Source: Isotricha intestinalis | Lineage: Eukaryota; Ciliophora; Litostomatea; Vestibuliferida; Isotrichidae | NCBI GenBank assembly: GCA_023807065.1 | Contig: JAJJLU010000052.1 | Coordinates: 1-23,499 of the forward strand | Direction: 5' to 3' | Length of the DNA stretch: 23,499 nucleotides | Shown: positions 20,183 to 23,499 of the stretch, piece after piece | How positions within the stretch are numbered: position 1 is the first letter of the stretch | Layout: every line of letters starts with the position of its first letter | Position numbers and translations under genes: made by a program | The notes under the pieces: model-generated | The model's input: only the letters and a program-made list of their open reading frames with translations | What the model was told of the DNA's origin: nothing | The model's database searches: none

Positions 20183-21445
20183 ATGTATTCAATGAAAAAA
20201 AAACCTAGTAGTGAATCATATAAAACACTTATGTTACCAAAATTTATTGAAAAAGATGTTCCATTGAAAGCTTATCAAATGAATTCTTTTAGATTAAAAA
20301 CCAAAAATGCAATTGAATCAAATAATATTCAAAAATTAAGTATTGGAAAAAATAAAATAAATTTAAATTATCATTATTCAACAGATAAAATATTAAAAAG
20401 AAAACCAAAAATATCAACAAAATTTAATTTTCATAATAAATCAGAAAATAAAACTCTTATAAATTATGAATTAGTTAATTCATGCAAAGAAGCAATATTT
20501 AATTCACGTCAAAATTTTCCTAACTATAAAGAAATAATTAATAAAATAAATAAAGAATTTAAATTACCAAATAAATATAAAAAAAAACCATATGACCATT
20601 TTCTTACAAATCTTAAAGTTAAAAATATTGAAAATAAATCATCAAATCAAAAAAAGAATAATACAATAAGTTATGAAGAAACAAATGCAAATAATACTTT
20701 AAGGAATAAATTTAAATTATCAAAAAAACCAAAATTAAAGAACATATTAAATACTTCCCATTCTCAAAAGCAAAAAAATATAAATGAAAAAAATAAAGAA
20801 AATACAAATGATTCTTCAAACTGTATTTTAACTAAAGAAGAAATAGAAGAAAATGCTTCTAAATTAGCATTTTTAAAAAAATATGCTGATGACGTTCATA
20901 AAGCAAAAATTAAAGCAAAAAGAAAAAGAATATTAATAAATGCAATAAGATACCTTGCTTCTAATAATATAAAAGTAAAAGAATTTATCAATAATAATCC
21001 TTTTCCAGAAAAACCATTTGAAATACCATATAGTGAAGAATTTTTAGATGCAGTAAAATTTAATAATTTAGATTATGTAAAAGATGCTTTGAAAAAAAAT
21101 ATTAATTTCATTTTCCAATTTGATCATTTTAAACAAACTTCTTTCCATTGGGCTGCAAAATTAGGTTATTTTAACATGTTAAAATATTTACTTGAACATG
21201 GAAAAACTTGTAATTTATATGATAAAAAAATGAGAACTCCATTATATTTAGCTTCTTATCATAATCACAAAAAATGTGTTCAATTACTTTTAGAATATGG
21301 AGGTAATGCTTATATTGGTGATATTTACGGAAAACAACCTGTTGATGTGACTACTGATGAGAAAATTAAAGATATTTTAATGGTTGCAGGAGAAAGAAAT
21401 TTTTTTGAAATTAATGGCGTTAAGAGGGAAATTAAAAATGAATAA
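20183..21445 (+). CDS. Ankyrin-repeat protein with a basic N-terminal region (420 aa)
   Basis: Residues 1-270 are strongly basic and low in hydrophobics, probably mostly disordered, with a helical charged segment at about 216-252 (KEEIEENASKLAFLKKY). Residues about 282-402 hold four ankyrin repeats: SEEFLDAVKFNNLDYVKDAL, then TSFHWAAKLGYFNMLKYLLE, then RTPLYLASYHNHKKCVQLLL, then a shorter last repeat (YGKQPVDVTTDEKIKDIL). The TPLHxAA-type cores and the L-rich second helices are clear. Ankyrin repeats bind proteins. With the basic N-terminus, a cytoskeletal or nuclear adaptor is possible, but nothing specific is shown. There is no membrane segment. The ATG follows six A residues and the stop is TAA. 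The gene converges on the esterase gene, 210 bp away. Confidence 0.85.
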   Translation: MYSMKKKPSSESYKTLMLPKFIEKDVPLKAYQMNSFRLKTKNAIESNNIQKLSIGKNKINLNYHYSTDKILKRKPKISTKFNFHNKSENKTLINYELVNSCKEAIFNSRQNFPNYKEIINKINKEFKLPNKYKKKPYDHFLTNLKVKNIENKSSNQKKNNTISYEETNANNTLRNKFKLSKKPKLKNILNTSHSQKQKNINEKNKENTNDSSNCILTKEEIEENASKLAFLKKYADDVHKAKIKAKRKRILINAIRYLASNNIKVKEFINNNPFPEKPFEIPYSEEFLDAVKFNNLDYVKDALKKNINFIFQFDHFKQTSFHWAAKLGYFNMLKYLLEHGKTCNLYDKKMRTPLYLASYHNHKKCVQLLLEYGGNAYIGDIYGKQPVDVTTDEKIKDILMVAGERNFFEINGVKREIKNE

Positions 21446-21655
21446 TTTTAAATGCAGAATTTAATTATTTTGTTTATTAAATCGTTGTTATATTCAAATT
21501 GGAAATATATTATTTTACAATTTTAAAATAATAAATTATCATTTTAACATAACAATATCTTATTTTGGTAGTTGTTTTCTTTCATTCTTTTGTAAAAATA
21601 AATGTTGGAAAAAAAACTTAAAAACTATAGAATTTCAAATTATATTTTGAATATT

Positions 21656-22642
21656 TTAAGAATAAAAAATATTATTAAGAAAATCAACCATAATTTTAAT
21701 AGCAGATTCAGTATTAAATCCACCTTCACCATGACCATCACCTTTGAGAGAATATCTTACAGATTTAATATTTTTTTTTATCAATTCATTATGTAATAAC
21801 AAAGTTTGAGAAGGAGAAACACAAAGATCACAATCTCCATGCATGATTAAAAAAGGAGGTTCATTACCTTTAATAAAATTCATAGGATTAATATTTTCAT
21901 ATTCTTTTTCATTATCATTAAATATCGTTTTGTCACTAAAAACTCCATAAATAAATTGATTGATACTTAATTTTTCATTTTTTAATTTTTTATTATATTC
22001 TTCATCAAAATCTTCTCCAATTTTCGTTACATCAGAAATCCCATATAAATTAATGACACCTGAAATTTCATTTGGATGTAATATAGCATATAAAGAACAC
22101 AAATGACCACCTGCAGAATTTCCCATTATTACTATTTTTTCAGTATCAATATTATATTTTTCTTTATTATTTTTTAGAAATTTTATTGCATCTGAAATAT
22201 CATTTAAAGCATCTTTATATGTTCCATTTCCTGACAAATGGTATTCAATATTTGCCATTGCAAAACCATTTTTAACTAAATTTAATCTTGTTAATAATAC
22301 ATTTGAATCTATATGACAGTGGATAAATGCACCCCCTGGAATCATTAATATTAGTTTTGAAGGGTTTGGACTTGAAGGATGAAAAAGAATGTTCATTTTT
22401 AAATCTAATTTTTCTCCTTTTTTATTTCCATCTGTATATATTGATTCTTTATAAATAATATGTTTTGCTTCTTTTTCTGGAGGATGAATTGATATTTTTT
22501 TTTCTTTTTTCCAATCTACTATTATACTTGTTGAAGTGTCGCATTTTTTTATTATAGAAGATGCAATGAAAATTTTTCCACCGTATTCATTTGATTCATT
22601 TAATTTAGAAAATTTTATACTTTGATCTTCAGGAATAGCCAT
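21656..22642 (-). CDS. Alpha/beta hydrolase, acetyl/feruloyl esterase-like (328 aa)
   Basis: The protein has the full set of hydrolase marks: an oxyanion-hole strand ending PGGAF (102-106), a nucleophile elbow GNSAGG (174-179, Ser176), an acid loop HGDCDLCV (268-275, likely Asp272) and the catalytic His in GDGHGEGG (301-308, His304). The spacing fits BD-FAE/kynurenine-formamidase-like and hormone-sensitive-lipase-type esterases, which cleave short acyl esters or formamides. There is no signal peptide, so it is probably cytosolic. The first 80 residues (MAIPEDQSIKF onwards) are a less conserved leader. The ATG at 22642 is chosen as the first in frame; sequence around it is duplicated in decayed form near position 880. 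The call as an active serine esterase is firm; the substrate is not known. A bacterial origin is possible for this family. Confidence 0.87.
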   Translation of the reverse strand: MAIPEDQSIKFSKLNESNEYGGKIFIASSIIKKCDTSTSIIVDWKKEKKISIHPPEKEAKHIIYKESIYTDGNKKGEKLDLKMNILFHPSSPNPSKLILMIPGGAFIHCHIDSNVLLTRLNLVKNGFAMANIEYHLSGNGTYKDALNDISDAIKFLKNNKEKYNIDTEKIVIMGNSAGGHLCSLYAILHPNEISGVINLYGISDVTKIGEDFDEEYNKKLKNEKLSINQFIYGVFSDKTIFNDNEKEYENINPMNFIKGNEPPFLIMHGDCDLCVSPSQTLLLHNELIKKNIKSVRYSLKGDGHGEGGFNTESAIKIMVDFLNNIFYS

Positions 22643-23039
22643 TTATTAATGATATTATATCTTTGTTTTTATATTTTATAAGGAAAAAAATAAAATCAAA
22701 TCAAAAAAAATTATAATTATATAGTATATAATTCCAAAAAATAATTTGAACATAACTTTAATATTTAAATTACTTTTCTTGTCAAAAATAATAGAAATAG
22801 GGCGATTAATTTTTTTAAAAATTCCAAATAACATTATTTTAATAAAAGGGTAACTCCGTTATTTTTTATTAATATAGAAATGACAATGATTTTTGAAGCA
22901 ATAACACTCCCATTAATAACAAAATAATTATATCCTATTATTTTTTCAGTTTTGTTTCTATTATATAAAATTAGAATAAATATTAACTATCCTCTATAAT
23001 ATCTATTAAACAATAAAAAATTAGAATGATGTTATAAAT
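22643..23039. other. Right subtelomere, spacer upstream of the esterase
   Basis: AT-rich DNA with no ORF. It corresponds to a much shorter spacer (about 900-1000) in the left-end relative of this block, so some 300 bp were gained here or lost there. The esterase promoter should lie in it. Confidence 0.4.
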
Positions 23040-23349
23040 GTGAACTTCTAATCTTTTTATATTCTTCTTTTCCAAATATATGTTTTGAATATTTGAAGCA
23101 ATTTCACCTTCCATTCTTTCTTTTTCTCATCTATCACAAGTATTTGTTTTATTAAAGAATTTATTATGATAATTATCATCTTCATCTTCTCTGAACATGA
23201 TGATAAAAACCAATAGTTTTATCTTTACTGATTTCTTCTGAGTTAAAGTTCTTTTAATATTTTTGGTAGTGTTTAAAAAATTTTTTTAATGTTTCAGTAG
23301 TTGATATATTAGCATAAGTCATATGCCATTCTTTTAATTTAATAAACAT
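23040..23349 (-). pseudogene. Decayed unrecognised gene, right-end copy of the subtelomeric block
   Basis: On the minus strand an ATG at 23349 opens a 31-codon frame (part reads KLKEWHMTYANISTTETLKK), interrupted by TAA at about 23254. The same frame reads on through SEEISKDKTIGFYHH to another stop. A frame change then gives EDEDDNYHNKFFNKT, a TGA, and EGEIASNIQ at about 23075-23105. The last two pieces match the left-end relic (KDDNYMDKLFNET and GGEIGANLQ). Both copies are broken, so neither is likely to make protein. I do not recognise the family. Confidence 0.5.
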
Positions 23350-23474
23350 TTGAGAAAATATTATTTTTTGTTTTTAAATAATTTAGAATTATTTACAATT
23401 AATTTATTTTATTTTTAATATATTAATTTTATTATTAAATACAAAATTTTGATTTAATTATCTAGTTAAATCAT
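23350..23474. other. Right subtelomeric junction
   Basis: About 125 bp of nearly pure A/T between the gene relic and the telomere repeat. No ORF or repeat is visible. Confidence 0.4.
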
Positions 23475-23499
23475 ATTGGGGATTGGGGATTGGGGATTG
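23475..23499. repeat. Right telomere, GGGGATT heptamer repeat
   Basis: After AT-rich DNA the window ends with ATT followed by three GGGGATT units and a final G. The G-rich strand runs to the 3' end, the correct polarity for a right telomere, and the unit is the exact complement of the left-end CCCCAAT repeat. Confidence 0.9.

Noticed and set aside
21602..21796. 64-codon plus-strand ORF
   Set aside because: It runs antisense over the end of the esterase gene and has no domain.
1..23499. tRNA, rRNA, CRISPR array or transposon
   Set aside because: No GGTTCRAATCC-type tRNA box, no rRNA-like GC-rich conserved block, no spaced identical repeats and no transposase or reverse-transcriptase motifs were seen; divergent or intron-bearing RNA genes could be missed by eye.

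Overview
This 23.5 kb window looks like one complete linear chromosome. It begins with about 2.7 copies of CCCCAAT and ends with about 3.5 copies of GGGGATT on the same strand, so each end has a C-rich 5' strand and a G-rich 3' strand, as telomeres do. The DNA is extremely AT-rich, the genes are nearly intron-free (the one supported intron is about 30 nt), every intact gene ends in TAA, and the proteins are rich in Asn, Lys and Ile. A small telomere-capped molecule with a G4-containing repeat fits a ciliate macronuclear chromosome. The intact genes use the standard code, with no in-frame TAA, TAG or TGA. A litostome or rumen-type ciliate is my guess, but the sequence alone does not fix the genus.

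Layout from left to right: telomere and subtelomere with a 64-codon ORF and decayed minus-strand gene pieces (1-1200); a GC-richer patch (1317-1490); two WD40 genes facing each other tail to tail (1957-3384 + and 3707-4609 -); 2.5 kb without an intact gene, holding gene-like debris and a 73-bp tandem duplication; a lipid-anchored tandem CAP-domain protein (7156-8430 +); a 1673-residue polytopic membrane protein with PAS-like domains (9637-14658 -); a spliced MFS transporter resembling the acetyl-CoA transporter family (16023-17441 +); a decayed WD40 fragment (17604-17855); a broken Cys-rich membrane protein gene (17880-19113 +); an ankyrin-repeat protein (20183-21445 +); an alpha/beta hydrolase esterase (21656-22642 -); then a right subtelomere with a decayed gene piece related to the one near the left end, and the telomere.

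The genes do not form an obvious pathway or operon, which is normal for a eukaryotic chromosome of this kind. Several are plausible membrane or signalling components: the WD40 scaffolds, the PAS-containing membrane protein, the acylated CAP protein and the ankyrin protein. The main genomic story is recent duplication and decay. There are three WD40 relatives, one of them a relic. Related debris from one block lies in both subtelomeres in the same orientation. One membrane-protein gene is broken, while its neighbours, including a 5-kb ORF, are intact. No tRNA, rRNA, CRISPR or transposon could be recognised by eye.
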